A stretch of 64,000 nt of DNA, taken from assembly GCF_001293465.1 (NCBI RefSeq), contig NZ_JSYZ01000003.1, positions 219,901 through 283,900 on the forward strand, written 5' to 3'. Below are positions 47,627 to 55,835 of the stretch, in pieces. Source of the DNA: Pseudomonas asplenii. GTDB taxonomy: Bacteria; Pseudomonadota; Gammaproteobacteria; Pseudomonadales; Pseudomonadaceae. The notes under the pieces were generated by a model. The model was not told the origin of the DNA, did no database searches, and saw only the letters and a program-made list of their open reading frames with translations. A program made the translations under genes and the position numbers. How positions within the stretch are numbered: the stretch's first letter is position 1; every line of letters begins with the position of its first letter.

Positions 47627-48637
47627 ATGTCCCGCGTTACCCTGAGTCGCTTTTTGATTGAGCAGACCCGCAGCAACAACACGCCTGCCGATCTGCGTTT
47701 CCTGATCGAGGTGGTTGCGCGCGCCTGTAAGGAAATCAGCCACGCCGTCTCCAAGGGCGCGCTGGGTGGCGTCCTGGGCAGCATGGGCACCGAGAACGTG
47801 CAGGGCGAGGTGCAGAAGAAGCTCGACGTCCTGTCCAACGAAATCCTGCTCGAAGCCAACGAGTGGGGCGGCCACCTGGCCGGCATGGCGTCCGAGGAGA
47901 TGGACAATGCCTACCAGATCCCCGGCAAGTACCCGAAAGGCGCCTACCTGCTGGTGTTCGACCCGCTGGACGGCTCGTCGAACATCGACATCAATGCCCC
48001 GGTCGGCACCATCTTCTCGGTACTGCGCTGCCCGAACGAATACCTGAGCCAGAACGAAGCCCTGAACGAAAAGGCCTTCCTGCAGCCGGGTACCCAGCAG
48101 GTCGCCGCCGGCTACGCGATCTATGGCCCGCAGACCATGCTGATCCTGACCCTGGGCAATGGAGTCAAGGGCTTCACCCTGGACCGTGAGATGGGCAGCT
48201 TCGTGCTGACCCACGAGGACATCACCATCCCGGCTTCCACCCAGGAATTCGCGATCAACATGTCCAACCAGCGCCACTGGGAAGCCCCGGTGCAGCGTTA
48301 CGTCGAAGAGCTGCTGGCCGGCGAGACCGGTCCGCTGAAAAAGAACTACAACATGCGCTGGGTGGCCGCGATGGTGGCCGACGTGCACCGCATCCTGACC
48401 CGTGGCGGCCTGTTCATGTACCCACGCGACAGCCGCGAGCCGTCCAAGCCGGGCAAACTGCGTCTGATGTACGAAGCCAACCCGATGTCGTTCCTGATCG
48501 AGCAGGCGGGCGGCGCGTCCACCGACGGCCACCAGCGCATCCTCGACATCCAGCCTGACGGCCTGCACCAGCGTGTCGCGGTGTTCCTCGGTTCGAAGGA
48601 AGAAGTGGAACGGATCACCGGCTACCACAAGGAATAA
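47627..48637 (+). CDS. fbp: fructose-1,6-bisphosphatase, class I
   Basis: The 336-aa enzyme dephosphorylates fructose 1,6-bisphosphate in gluconeogenesis. Metal-site motif [23 protein letters not shown] and the phosphate-binding [23 protein letters not shown], cited by key residues D-P-L-D-G-S-S and Y-E-A, are diagnostic. [15 protein letters not shown] supplies the catalytic acidic residues. It stands with its own promoter region, 224 bp after the DUF3999 gene. Confidence 0.97.
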   Translation: MSRVTLSRFLIEQTRSNNTPADLRFLIEVVARACKEISHAVSKGALGGVLGSMGTENVQGEVQKKLDVLSNEILLEANEWGGHLAGMASEEMDNAYQIPGKYPKGAYLLVFDPLDGSSNIDINAPVGTIFSVLRCPNEYLSQNEALNEKAFLQPGTQQVAAGYAIYGPQTMLILTLGNGVKGFTLDREMGSFVLTHEDITIPASTQEFAINMSNQRHWEAPVQRYVEELLAGETGPLKKNYNMRWVAAMVADVHRILTRGGLFMYPRDSREPSKPGKLRLMYEANPMSFLIEQAGGASTDGHQRILDIQPDGLHQRVAVFLGSKEEVERITGYHKE

Positions 48638-48641
48638 ACCC

Positions 48642-49244
48642 ATGTCCGCGCCCTGGCAGCCTCTGCTCCAATGGTGGTTCGGTTCAGCCGGGCTGCCCAG
48701 TGAGATCGAGGCTGACAAGGGTCGGTTGTGGTTCGGCAAGCGTGACAGCCAGGACCGCGAGGCGCGCGAGCGTTTCGGGCCCTGGGTCGAGCAGGCCCTG
48801 GCCGGCGGTTTGACCGAGTGGACGCAATGTCCGCAGGGTTGGCTGGCCGTGGTACTGCTGCTCGATCAACTGCCGCGGATGATCTTCCGCGATTCCCCTG
48901 CGGCCTTTTCCGGTGATGCTCGCGCCCAGGCGCTGGTGGCGCAGGGGATTGCCGCCGACTTCGACCGGCAATTGCCGGCGATACAGCGTTCCTTCATCTA
49001 CCTGGTGTTCGAGCATTGCGAGCATCCGGCGGCACAGAACGAGGCGGTGTCGCGGTTTGCGGCGTTGCTGCGCGAGCAGCCGGAGGATCAGCGGTCGGTG
49101 TTTGCCAGTCAGCTGGATTATGCCGAGCGGCATCAGCGGATCATTGCCCGGTTCGGGCGCTTTCCCCATCGCAACGCCATTCTGGGGCGGGAATCCACGG
49201 CCGAGGAAGTGGCGTTTCTGCGTGAGCCCGGCTCACGCTTCTAG
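48642..49244 (+). CDS. DUF924 family protein
   Basis: The 200-aa all-helical protein shows the DUF924 pattern: WWFGSAGLPSEIEADKGRLWFG near the N-terminus, LLLDQLPRMIFRDSPAAFSGD, and the C-terminal RFGRFPHRNAILGRESTAEEVAFL. The family is structurally TPR-like and its function is unknown. It starts 4 bp after the fbp stop and may be co-transcribed with it. Confidence 0.87.
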   Translation: MSAPWQPLLQWWFGSAGLPSEIEADKGRLWFGKRDSQDREARERFGPWVEQALAGGLTEWTQCPQGWLAVVLLLDQLPRMIFRDSPAAFSGDARAQALVAQGIAADFDRQLPAIQRSFIYLVFEHCEHPAAQNEAVSRFAALLREQPEDQRSVFASQLDYAERHQRIIARFGRFPHRNAILGRESTAEEVAFLREPGSRF

Positions 49245-49328
49245 TATCTGCGCGTGCTGCCCTTGTGGGCGCCGGCTTGGTGGCGATAGCGGTGTGTCAG
49301 GTGACGAGGTTTCGGTTGCCGGATTGCT

Positions 49329-49413
49329 TTCGCGGGCAAGCCACGCTCCTACAGGTTTGTGCCGTACACAAGCCATGTGTACGGCGCTTGTAGGAGCAGG
49401 GCTTGCCCGCGAA
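49329..49413. repeat. REP doublet with a perfect central palindrome
   Basis: TTCGCGGGCAAGCCACGCTC (then CTACA) is mirrored by TGTAGGAGCAGGGCTTGCCC (then GCGAA). Between them is a second perfect hairpin, GCCGTACACA-agcca-TGTGTACGGC (49361-49385). The whole is a nested palindrome between the convergent DUF924 and chemoreceptor genes. Confidence 0.88.
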
Positions 49414-49429
49414 GGCGCCGGCGCGGTCG

Positions 49430-51322
49430 TCAGATCCGGAAACTGCCCACCAGGTGCTTCAGGCGTGCCGCCTGCTGTTCCAGGTCGGCACAGGCCCGCA
49501 GGGTCGCCTGCAGGTTCTCCACCCCTTCCTGGTTCAGGGTGTTGATCTCGGTGATATCGACGTTGATCGACTCCACCACCGCAGTCTGCTCCTCGGTCGC
49601 GGTCGCCACCGACTGGTTCATGCCGTCGATCTCGCCGATCCGCTGGGTCACGCTGCCCAGCCGTTCGCCGGCCTGGTTGGCGATACCGACGCTGTTTTCG
49701 CTCTGACGTTGGCTGTCGGTCATGAGAGTGACCGCCGCGCGGGCGCCGACCTGCAGCTCCTCGATCATCTTCTGCACCTGCTGCGCCGAGTCCTGGGTGC
49801 GGTGGGCGAGGTTGCGCACCTCGTCGGCGACCACGGCAAAGCCGCGACCGGCCTCGCCAGCCCGGGCCGCCTCGATGGCGGCGTTGAGCGCGAGCAGGTT
49901 GGTCTGCTGGGAAATGCTGGTGATCACGTCGAGGATCTGCCCGATGTTCACCGTATTGCTGTTCAACGTCTCGATGTTGCCGCAGGAGTCGCTGATCTGC
50001 GCCGACAACTGCTGCATCGCGCCGATAGTCTTGTCCACCACCTGCTGACCGTCCTCGGCGAGGTTGCGTGCCTCGCTCGAATGCTGCGAGGCGAGGGCGG
50101 CGTTCTGGGCGATTTCCTGGGCCGCGGCGCCGAGCTGGTTGATCGCTGCCGCCACGCTGCTGGTGCGGTTGGCCTGCTGGTCGGAGTTGAACATCGACGA
50201 GTTGGAGGCACTGACCACGCGCAGGGCGACCTCGTTGACCTGACCGGTGGCCGAGGCCACTTCACGGATCGAGGTGTGGATGCGCTCCACGAAACGGTTG
50301 AACGACATGCCCAGGGTGCCGAACTCATCGTGGCCGTGAATGGTCAGGCGCTTGGTCAGGTCGCCTTCACCCTCGGCGATGTCGTGCATCGCCCGGCCCA
50401 TCAGGTGCAGCGGCTGCATCAGCACACGGATCAGCATGCCCAGCAGGGCGATGATGATCACCACGGCAATCACCATGGCGACGATGGCCGAGGTGCGGAA
50501 CTCGCTGAGCATCGAGAACGCGGTGTCCTGGTCCAGCACCAGCGCCACGTACCAGTCGGCCGAGGGCACGCCGTTGACGTGGGTGAAGGAGATGAACTGG
50601 GTCTTGCCACCCACCGTCACTTCCTTCAGGCCGGGGCTGATCTTCGGTGTGTCGTCCGGATAGGCTTCGGCGAGGTTCTTGAGAATCAGCTTGCTGTCCG
50701 GGTGGATCAGGATCTTGCCGTCGGCGCTGACGATGAAGGCATGGCCGTGGCCGCCGAAATTCAGCGAGTTGATGATTGCACTGACACTGCCCAGGTCGAT
50801 GTCGGCACCGCTCACACCGATGAACTTGCCCTCATGCTGCACCGGCGTGGCGATGGTGATCACCAGCTTGCCGGTCGAGGCGGCGATGTAGGGCTCGGTG
50901 ACGATGGTCTGCTGGGCGGCGTTGGCAGCCTTGTACCAGCCGCGGGCCCGTGGGTCGTAGTCGGCGGGGCGGTTGCCGGCCGGCACCGAGAACATCACGC
51001 CTTCCTGGCTGCCGAAGTAGCTCAACTGGAAGTTGCCGGTATAGGCGGGCAGGCCGACCGCACGCTTGAGGCTGTCGGCGGAGCTGCCGTCCACGGCGAT
51101 CTGCTGGGACAGCGACTGCAGCAGCTGGATACGGCTTTCCAGCCAGGTCTGGATGTTGCTGGTGGTCAGGCTGCCCAGTTCCTGCATCGACGCCTGGGTG
51201 CTGTTGTACAGCGCCTGGCGCTGCCGATAGTCGTTGAACAGGATGAAGCAGGCGAACGCCACGGCGACCACGAGGGCCGCAGCCAGGAGAATCTTGTGGC
51301 TGAATTTGAGGTTTCTGGTCAT
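49430..51322 (-). CDS. methyl-accepting chemotaxis protein, dCache sensor
   Basis: The 630-aa chemoreceptor has two membrane helices (about 9-32 and 280-303), a periplasmic double-Cache domain between them, a HAMP domain (about 300-355) and the cytoplasmic signalling tip QQTNLLALNAAIEAARAGEAGRGFAVVADEVR, cited by its core NLLALNAAIEAARAGE. The Cache ligand region includes YDPRARGWY and PVQHEGKFIGVSGADIDL of the amino-acid-binding type. However, the TEPYIAAST loop has Ala where amino-acid receptors commonly have Asp. The ATG at 51322 is chosen over one 14 codons upstream. Confidence 0.92.
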   Translation of the reverse strand: MTRNLKFSHKILLAAALVVAVAFACFILFNDYRQRQALYNSTQASMQELGSLTTSNIQTWLESRIQLLQSLSQQIAVDGSSADSLKRAVGLPAYTGNFQLSYFGSQEGVMFSVPAGNRPADYDPRARGWYKAANAAQQTIVTEPYIAASTGKLVITIATPVQHEGKFIGVSGADIDLGSVSAIINSLNFGGHGHAFIVSADGKILIHPDSKLILKNLAEAYPDDTPKISPGLKEVTVGGKTQFISFTHVNGVPSADWYVALVLDQDTAFSMLSEFRTSAIVAMVIAVVIIIALLGMLIRVLMQPLHLMGRAMHDIAEGEGDLTKRLTIHGHDEFGTLGMSFNRFVERIHTSIREVASATGQVNEVALRVVSASNSSMFNSDQQANRTSSVAAAINQLGAAAQEIAQNAALASQHSSEARNLAEDGQQVVDKTIGAMQQLSAQISDSCGNIETLNSNTVNIGQILDVITSISQQTNLLALNAAIEAARAGEAGRGFAVVADEVRNLAHRTQDSAQQVQKMIEELQVGARAAVTLMTDSQRQSENSVGIANQAGERLGSVTQRIGEIDGMNQSVATATEEQTAVVESINVDITEINTLNQEGVENLQATLRACADLEQQAARLKHLVGSFRI

Positions 51323-51594
51323 GAAATGGCTGTCTGCAAAAGGCGGGTCAACGAAGGGCGACAATTTGCCACGTTTAATGGCGTCGCGCCTCTATCTCTC
51401 GGCATCGTCTCGTTAAAGATTAGTTTCTTGACGGTAAAGCCGACGAAACGCCAGTTCCGCCCGCAAAACTGCTGATCTGCAAAGGAAAGCCCTGTAAGAA
51501 AAGGTCGTAGGTTCGGGAACCAGATGGCGGTTTTCTCTTCTAAGCTTGCGGTAGGCCCCCGTGCCGACCTTTCCGTCCCCAGGAGTTTCTCCCC

Positions 51595-51849
51595 ATGTCG
51601 TTGCGCTCTCTCGCTCTGTTGTCGTTCTGCGTGCTGCTGGCCGCCTGCAGCAAGGTCAACCAGGCAAACTACTCGAAGTTGTCCACGGGCATGCCCAAGG
51701 CCGAAGTCGAGGCATTGCTCGGTTCGCCGTCCGATTGTTCCGGCGCGCTGGGCATGTCCAGTTGCACCTGGGGTGACAAGAACAGCTTTATCAGCGTGCA
51801 GTACGCCGGTGACAAAGTCCTGATGTTTTCCGGGCAAGGCCTGAAGTAA
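51595..51849 (+). CDS. small SmpA/OmlA-like lipoprotein
   Basis: The 84-aa lipoprotein has a signal peptide with lipobox LLAAC (Cys18), followed by YSKLSTGMPKAEVEALLGSPSDCSG, shown by its key residues G-M-x3-E-V-x3-L-G. That is the pattern of the BamE/SmpA-like fold. There are two further Cys (DCSG and SSCTW) that could form a disulfide. The likely place is the outer or inner membrane, and the function is unknown. Confidence 0.82.
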   Translation: MSLRSLALLSFCVLLAACSKVNQANYSKLSTGMPKAEVEALLGSPSDCSGALGMSSCTWGDKNSFISVQYAGDKVLMFSGQGLK

Positions 51850-51880
51850 ACCGGGGCACAAGCCCTCGGGAGAAGAAGAA

Positions 51881-52438
51881 ATGTTGCGTTTAGTGGTTAC
51901 TCTTTTGGCTGGCTTGTTGCTGGCCGGTTGCGCTACGTCCGGTGACGATCTGGCGCCCAAGACCGCAGGTCACGTCGACCTCAAGCGTTACCAGGGCACC
52001 TGGTACGAGCTGGCGCGGATGCCGATGTACTTCCAGCGCAACTGTGCCCAGTCCGAGGCCCGCTACAGCCTGATGCCCGACGGCAGGATGGCGGTGTTCA
52101 ATCGCTGCCTGACCGAGCAGTGGACCTGGGAAGAGGCCAAGGGCACCGCGACACCGCAGGTCGAAGGGCAGACCGACAAGCTCTGGGTGCGTTTCGACAA
52201 CTGGTTCACCACGCTGCTGCCGGGCGTGGCGAAGGGTAACTACTGGATTCTCTATGTCAGCGACGACTACCACACCGCGATTGTCGGCGACCCGAGCCGG
52301 CGCTACCTGTGGCTGTTGTCGCGCAGCACCAAGATCAGCGCCGATACCCGCGAGGACCTGCTGAGCCGGGCGCGGCAGCAGGGGTATGACACCACCCGAC
52401 TGATCTGGCGTACGCCCGACTCGAAGATGTCCCACTGA
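51881..52438 (+). CDS. blc: outer-membrane lipocalin (Blc type)
   Basis: The 185-aa lipoprotein has lipobox LLAGC (Cys17). The lipocalin motif is RYQGTWYELARMP with the invariant G-x-W, followed by NYWILYVSDDYHTAIVGDPSRRYLWLLSR, cited here by YWILYVSDDY. It matches bacterial lipocalin, which binds lysophospholipids and fatty acids. It lies 31 bp after the small lipoprotein gene on the same strand, so the two probably form an operon. Confidence 0.9.
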   Translation: MLRLVVTLLAGLLLAGCATSGDDLAPKTAGHVDLKRYQGTWYELARMPMYFQRNCAQSEARYSLMPDGRMAVFNRCLTEQWTWEEAKGTATPQVEGQTDKLWVRFDNWFTTLLPGVAKGNYWILYVSDDYHTAIVGDPSRRYLWLLSRSTKISADTREDLLSRARQQGYDTTRLIWRTPDSKMSH

Positions 52439-52460
52439 GTTTACGGGCCGCTGCTCGCTC

Positions 52461-52485
52461 GTTCCCACGCTCCGCGTGGGAACGC
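52461..52485. repeat. Pseudomonas-type intergenic palindrome
   Basis: CGTTCCCACG-ctccg-CGTGGGAACG is a ten-base-pair stem typical of a short palindromic repeat often seen between Pseudomonas genes. It lies between the convergent lipocalin and hutF genes and could serve as a terminator for either. Confidence 0.75.
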
Positions 52486-52506
52486 AACCCGTGACGCTTC
52501 GCGTTT

Positions 52507-53871
52507 TCAGTTCAGCAGTTCACGCAACACCTGGGCGAAGGCTCGCGCGCTTTCCTCTTCTGCCGCATGCCGGCCACCGCGTACCGCCCACTGGCCGTTG
52601 ACCATCACGTCACGCACCTGACGATCGCCGCCGGCGAACAGCCAGCGATTGAGAATGCCGTCGTCCTCGGCGGTCGCCAGGTACGGGTCGTTGCCGTCGA
52701 GCACCAGCCAGTCGGCGCGCTTGCCCACTTCCAGGCCGCCAATGGCTTGCCCGAGCGCCTGGGCACCGCCTTCCAGGGCCGCGTCGAACAACGTGCGCCC
52801 GACCATCGGCTGATCGGCCCGGTACAGGCGGTTGCGCCGCTGGTCGCGCAGGCGCTGGCCATATTCCAGCCAGCGCAGTTCCTCAACCACGCTCAGTGAC
52901 ACATGGCTGTCGGAACCAATGCCCAGGCGACCGCCCTGGGCGAGGAAGTCCACGGCCGGGAAAATCCCGTCGCCGAGGTTGGCCTCTGTGGTCAGGCACA
53001 GGCCGGCAATCGCCCGGCTGCGGGCCATGCGGCTGACTTCCTCGGCATCGGCATGGGTGGCATGCACCAGGCACCAGCGCGAGTCCACCTCGAGATGGTC
53101 GTAGAGCCACTGCAACGGGCGCTTGCCGCTCCAGGCCAGGCAGTCGTCGACTTCCTTCTGCTGCTCGGCGATGTGGATGTGCACCGGGCAGTGCCGGTCG
53201 CTGGCGGCCAGCACTTCGCTGATCTGTTGCGGAGTCACCGCCCTGAGCGAGTGGAAGCACAGGCCCAGGGCCTGGGCCGGCTGTCTTGCCAGCAACGGCT
53301 GCAAACGTGCCTGCAACTTCAGGTAATTCTCGGTACTGTTGATAAAGCGTCGCTGACCGTCGCTGGGTGCCTGGCCGCCAAAACCGGAGTGGCTGTAGAG
53401 CACGGGCAGCAGGGTCAGGCCGATGCCGGCGTCGGTGGCGGCCTGGCTGATGCGCAGGGCCAGTTCGGCCGGGTCGGCGTAGGGCTGGCCCTGGGTATCA
53501 TGGTGCACGTAGTGGAACTCGGCCACCGAGGTGTAGCCGGCCTTGAGCATCTCGATGTAGAGCTGGCGAGCGATGATGCCCATCTGCTCGGGACTGATCC
53601 TGCCCACCAGGCGGTACATCAGGTCGCGCCAGGTCCAGAAACTGTCGTTCGGGTTGCCGGCGACTTCCGCCAGCCCGGCCATCGCCCGCTGGAAGGCGTG
53701 GGAGTGCAGGTTCGGCATGCCCGGCAGCAGCGGGCCGCCCAGCCGTTCGGCACCCTGTGCATCGGAATCGGCCTCGACCCGGGCCAGCACGCCCTGGGCG
53801 TCGACCTCAAGGCGTACGTTTTTGGCCCATCCACTAGGCAGCAGCGCGCGTTCGGCAAAGAAGGCGGACAT
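52507..53871 (-). CDS. hutF: formimidoylglutamate deiminase
   Basis: The 454-aa amidohydrolase converts N-formimino-glutamate to N-formyl-glutamate and ammonia in the five-step histidine pathway. Zinc-site residues are visible in PNLHSHAFQRAM (His56 and His58), HIHIAEQQKEVDDCL (second-sphere and metal His), WCLVHATHAD and GIGSDSHVS. The gene is divergent from hutC, across a shared operator. Its presence implies the HutF-HutG route rather than direct HutG formiminase. Confidence 0.94.
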   Translation of the reverse strand: MSAFFAERALLPSGWAKNVRLEVDAQGVLARVEADSDAQGAERLGGPLLPGMPNLHSHAFQRAMAGLAEVAGNPNDSFWTWRDLMYRLVGRISPEQMGIIARQLYIEMLKAGYTSVAEFHYVHHDTQGQPYADPAELALRISQAATDAGIGLTLLPVLYSHSGFGGQAPSDGQRRFINSTENYLKLQARLQPLLARQPAQALGLCFHSLRAVTPQQISEVLAASDRHCPVHIHIAEQQKEVDDCLAWSGKRPLQWLYDHLEVDSRWCLVHATHADAEEVSRMARSRAIAGLCLTTEANLGDGIFPAVDFLAQGGRLGIGSDSHVSLSVVEELRWLEYGQRLRDQRRNRLYRADQPMVGRTLFDAALEGGAQALGQAIGGLEVGKRADWLVLDGNDPYLATAEDDGILNRWLFAGGDRQVRDVMVNGQWAVRGGRHAAEEESARAFAQVLRELLN

Positions 53872-53897
53872 GGTTCAGCACCCCATCGTGTGTTATT

Positions 53898-53914
53898 TGT
53901 ATATACATATACAG
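53898..53914. promoter_or_regulatory. HutC operator between hutF and hutC
   Basis: TGTATATACATATACAG contains the palindrome TGTATATACA and an overlapping half-repeat. It matches the TGTATATACA-type sites bound by HutC of Pseudomonas. It lies 27 bp upstream of the hutF ATG, where binding would block leftward transcription, and about 100 bp upstream of hutC. Histidine degradation products (urocanate) are the usual inducer. Confidence 0.7.
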
Positions 53915-54014
53915 ACGTTTGCCTGCCCGGTAAACTCCGGCAAGCTGGTATCCTGTCCTGCAGACGCCTGTGACATGACCTACAGCCACCCCTGGAACCG
54001 AACAAGGATTTACT

Positions 54015-54764
54015 GTGCCGACTCCGCCTGCCAACAACCCGCTGGCTGCCCAAATGGGCGAAAGTCCGGCGCCGTTATATGCCCGCGTCAAACAGATGAT
54101 CACCCAGCAGATCGACAGCGGAAACTGGCCGCCGCATTACCGCGTGCCGTCCGAGAGCGAGCTGGTGGAGCAACTGGGCTACAGCCGCATGACCATCAAC
54201 CGCGCCCTGCGGGAAATGACCGCCGAAGGTTTGCTGGTGCGCATGCAGGGGGTCGGCACCTTCGTCGCCGAGCCCAAGACCCAGTCGGCGCTGTTCGAGG
54301 TGCATAACATCGCCGACGAGATCGCCTCGCGCGGTCATCGCCACACCTGCAAGATCATCACCCTCGGCGAGGAGACCGCCGGCTCCGAGCGTGCCGTGGC
54401 CCTGGACATGCGCGAGGGGCAGAAGGTCTTCCACTCGCTGATCGTGCATTTCGAGAATGACATCCCGGTGCAGATCGAGGACCGTTTCGTCAACGCGCAG
54501 GTGGCGCCGGACTACCTCAAGCAGGATTTCACCCTGCAGACGCCCTACGCCTACCTGTCCCAGGTCGCACCGCTGACCGAGGGCGAGCATGTGGTCGAGG
54601 CGATTCTCGCCGATGCCACCGAGTGCGAGCTGTTGCAGATCGAGCCTGGCGAGCCGTGCCTGATGATCCGCCGGCGGACCTGGTCCGGTCGCCAGCCGGT
54701 GACCGCCGCCCGGTTGATTCACCCCGGTTCCCGTCATCGTCTGGAAGGACGCTTTACCAAATGA
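54015..54764 (+). CDS. hutC: histidine utilisation repressor HutC
   Basis: The 249-aa GntR/HutC-family regulator has an N-terminal winged helix (PLYARVKQMITQQIDSGNW, then HYRVPSESELVEQLGYSRMTINRALREM, cited by PSESELVEQLGYSRMT) and a C-terminal UTRA ligand domain (about 95-235). It represses hut genes and is released by urocanate. The start is the GTG at 54015 with AAGGA upstream. Its stop overlaps hutD (ATGA). Confidence 0.93.
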   Translation: MPTPPANNPLAAQMGESPAPLYARVKQMITQQIDSGNWPPHYRVPSESELVEQLGYSRMTINRALREMTAEGLLVRMQGVGTFVAEPKTQSALFEVHNIADEIASRGHRHTCKIITLGEETAGSERAVALDMREGQKVFHSLIVHFENDIPVQIEDRFVNAQVAPDYLKQDFTLQTPYAYLSQVAPLTEGEHVVEAILADATECELLQIEPGEPCLMIRRRTWSGRQPVTAARLIHPGSRHRLEGRFTK

Positions 54765-55339
54765 GTTCACTGAAAGTCTTGCGTGCGGCGGACTACCCGC
54801 GCATGCCCTGGAAAAACGGCGGTGGCAGCACCGAAGAGATCACCCGCGACGAGGGCGAGGGCCTGGAAGGGTTCGGCTGGCGCCTGTCGATTGCCGATAT
54901 CGGCGAGTCGGGCGGTTTTTCCAGTTTTGCCGGCTATGAGCGGATCATCACCGTGCTGCAGGGCGCGGGCATGACTCTGCAGGTCGACGGCCAACGCACC
55001 CGCGCGTTGCTGCCGCTGGACCCGTTCGCCTTCAGCGGCGCGAGCCAGGTCAGTTGTACCTTGCTCGACGGACCGATCCGCGATTTCAACCTGATCTACG
55101 CGCCGGAGCGCTACAGTGCCCGGCTGCAATGGCTCGATGCCGTGCAGCCCAAGCGTTTCTTCACTTCGGCGGCGGTGCTGCTGATCTTCAGCGTCAGCGA
55201 CCAGTTGCATGTCGGCCTGGCCGACACGGGTTATGAAGTACTCGGCCGGCATGACTGCCTGCGGCTGGATGGCAGCGTCGGGCTGCAGGAAGTGGCGGTG
55301 ACCGGCCGTTGCTGTGTGATCGAGCTGATGCCTGCCTGA
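54761..55339 (+). CDS. hutD: HutD family protein
   Basis: The 192-aa protein is of the HutD cupin family, with PWKNGGGSTEEI near residues 16-27, GWRLSIADIGESGGFSSFAGYERII (cited by its core GWRLSIADI) and DFNLIYAPERY later. HutD is thought to fine-tune hut expression, possibly by binding a pathway intermediate. It is coupled to hutC by an ATGA overlap. Confidence 0.92.
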   Translation: MSSLKVLRAADYPRMPWKNGGGSTEEITRDEGEGLEGFGWRLSIADIGESGGFSSFAGYERIITVLQGAGMTLQVDGQRTRALLPLDPFAFSGASQVSCTLLDGPIRDFNLIYAPERYSARLQWLDAVQPKRFFTSAAVLLIFSVSDQLHVGLADTGYEVLGRHDCLRLDGSVGLQEVAVTGRCCVIELMPA

Positions 55340-55510
55340 TTCCGCTAAATCCCACTCTATTTTGAGGTCATCCCCCGATTCCCGTGGGATTTATCCGCGA
55401 AAGCGTCCGCGCAAGCGGCGCAGGGCTTGAGAGCCTTTTCGCGGATAAAACCGGTCTCCACAGGGTGTGCGTGCCCCCGTCGATTTCGGGTACTCCCTCT
55501 CGCACCATTT

Positions 55511-55556
55511 TGTTACCGAACGCCCCAACGTGGCGCAAAAGCCTCTTCCGGTAACA
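55511..55556 (+). promoter_or_regulatory. candidate CbrB activator sites upstream of hutU
   Basis: TGTTACCG at 55511-55518 is mirrored by CGGTAACA at 55549-55556. CbrB is reported to bind inverted TGTTAC/GTAACA elements. The gap between TGTTAC and GTAACA here is 34 bp, two helical turns longer than the N14 usually given. The sites lie about 140-185 bp upstream of the predicted sigma54 start point, a normal enhancer distance. CbrB or a related activator is inferred. Confidence 0.55.
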
Positions 55557-55668
55557 GCTTCCTACCTACAACTTCGCCTAATCCTACAAATTCATTTTTC
55601 GCTCCAGGCCACGTCCCACGGCACTTGGCGACTACTCTGAAAAATTCTTCAGGGCTCGCATTCCGAGT

Positions 55669-55684
55669 TGGCCGCTTGATTGCA
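55669..55684 (+). promoter_or_regulatory. sigma54 promoter of the hutU operon
   Basis: TGGCCGCTTGATTGCA fits TGGCACG-N4-TTGCA, with exact ten-base GG-GC spacing. The predicted start near 55695 falls inside the HutC operator next to it, so repressor binding would block initiation. Confidence 0.75.
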
Positions 55685-55688
55685 TATG

Positions 55689-55702
55689 CTTGTATGTACA
55701 AG
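55689..55702. promoter_or_regulatory. HutC operator at the hutU promoter
   Basis: CTTGTATGTACAAG is a near-perfect palindrome of the HutC type, adjacent to the sigma54 element. It resembles the operator between hutF and hutC (TGTATATACA core). Confidence 0.72.
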
Positions 55703-55835
55703 TAAATATGTGTGCGTATGAGTCGTCAGGGAGGCATTACGCACCCACTCATTTTTCGCTTGTGACGGGGTATCCGGCACAGGCTCGCTTGCCCACTGCC
55801 TGGGCGGGTTCGGACGATCGCAGAGGAGTTTTTTC

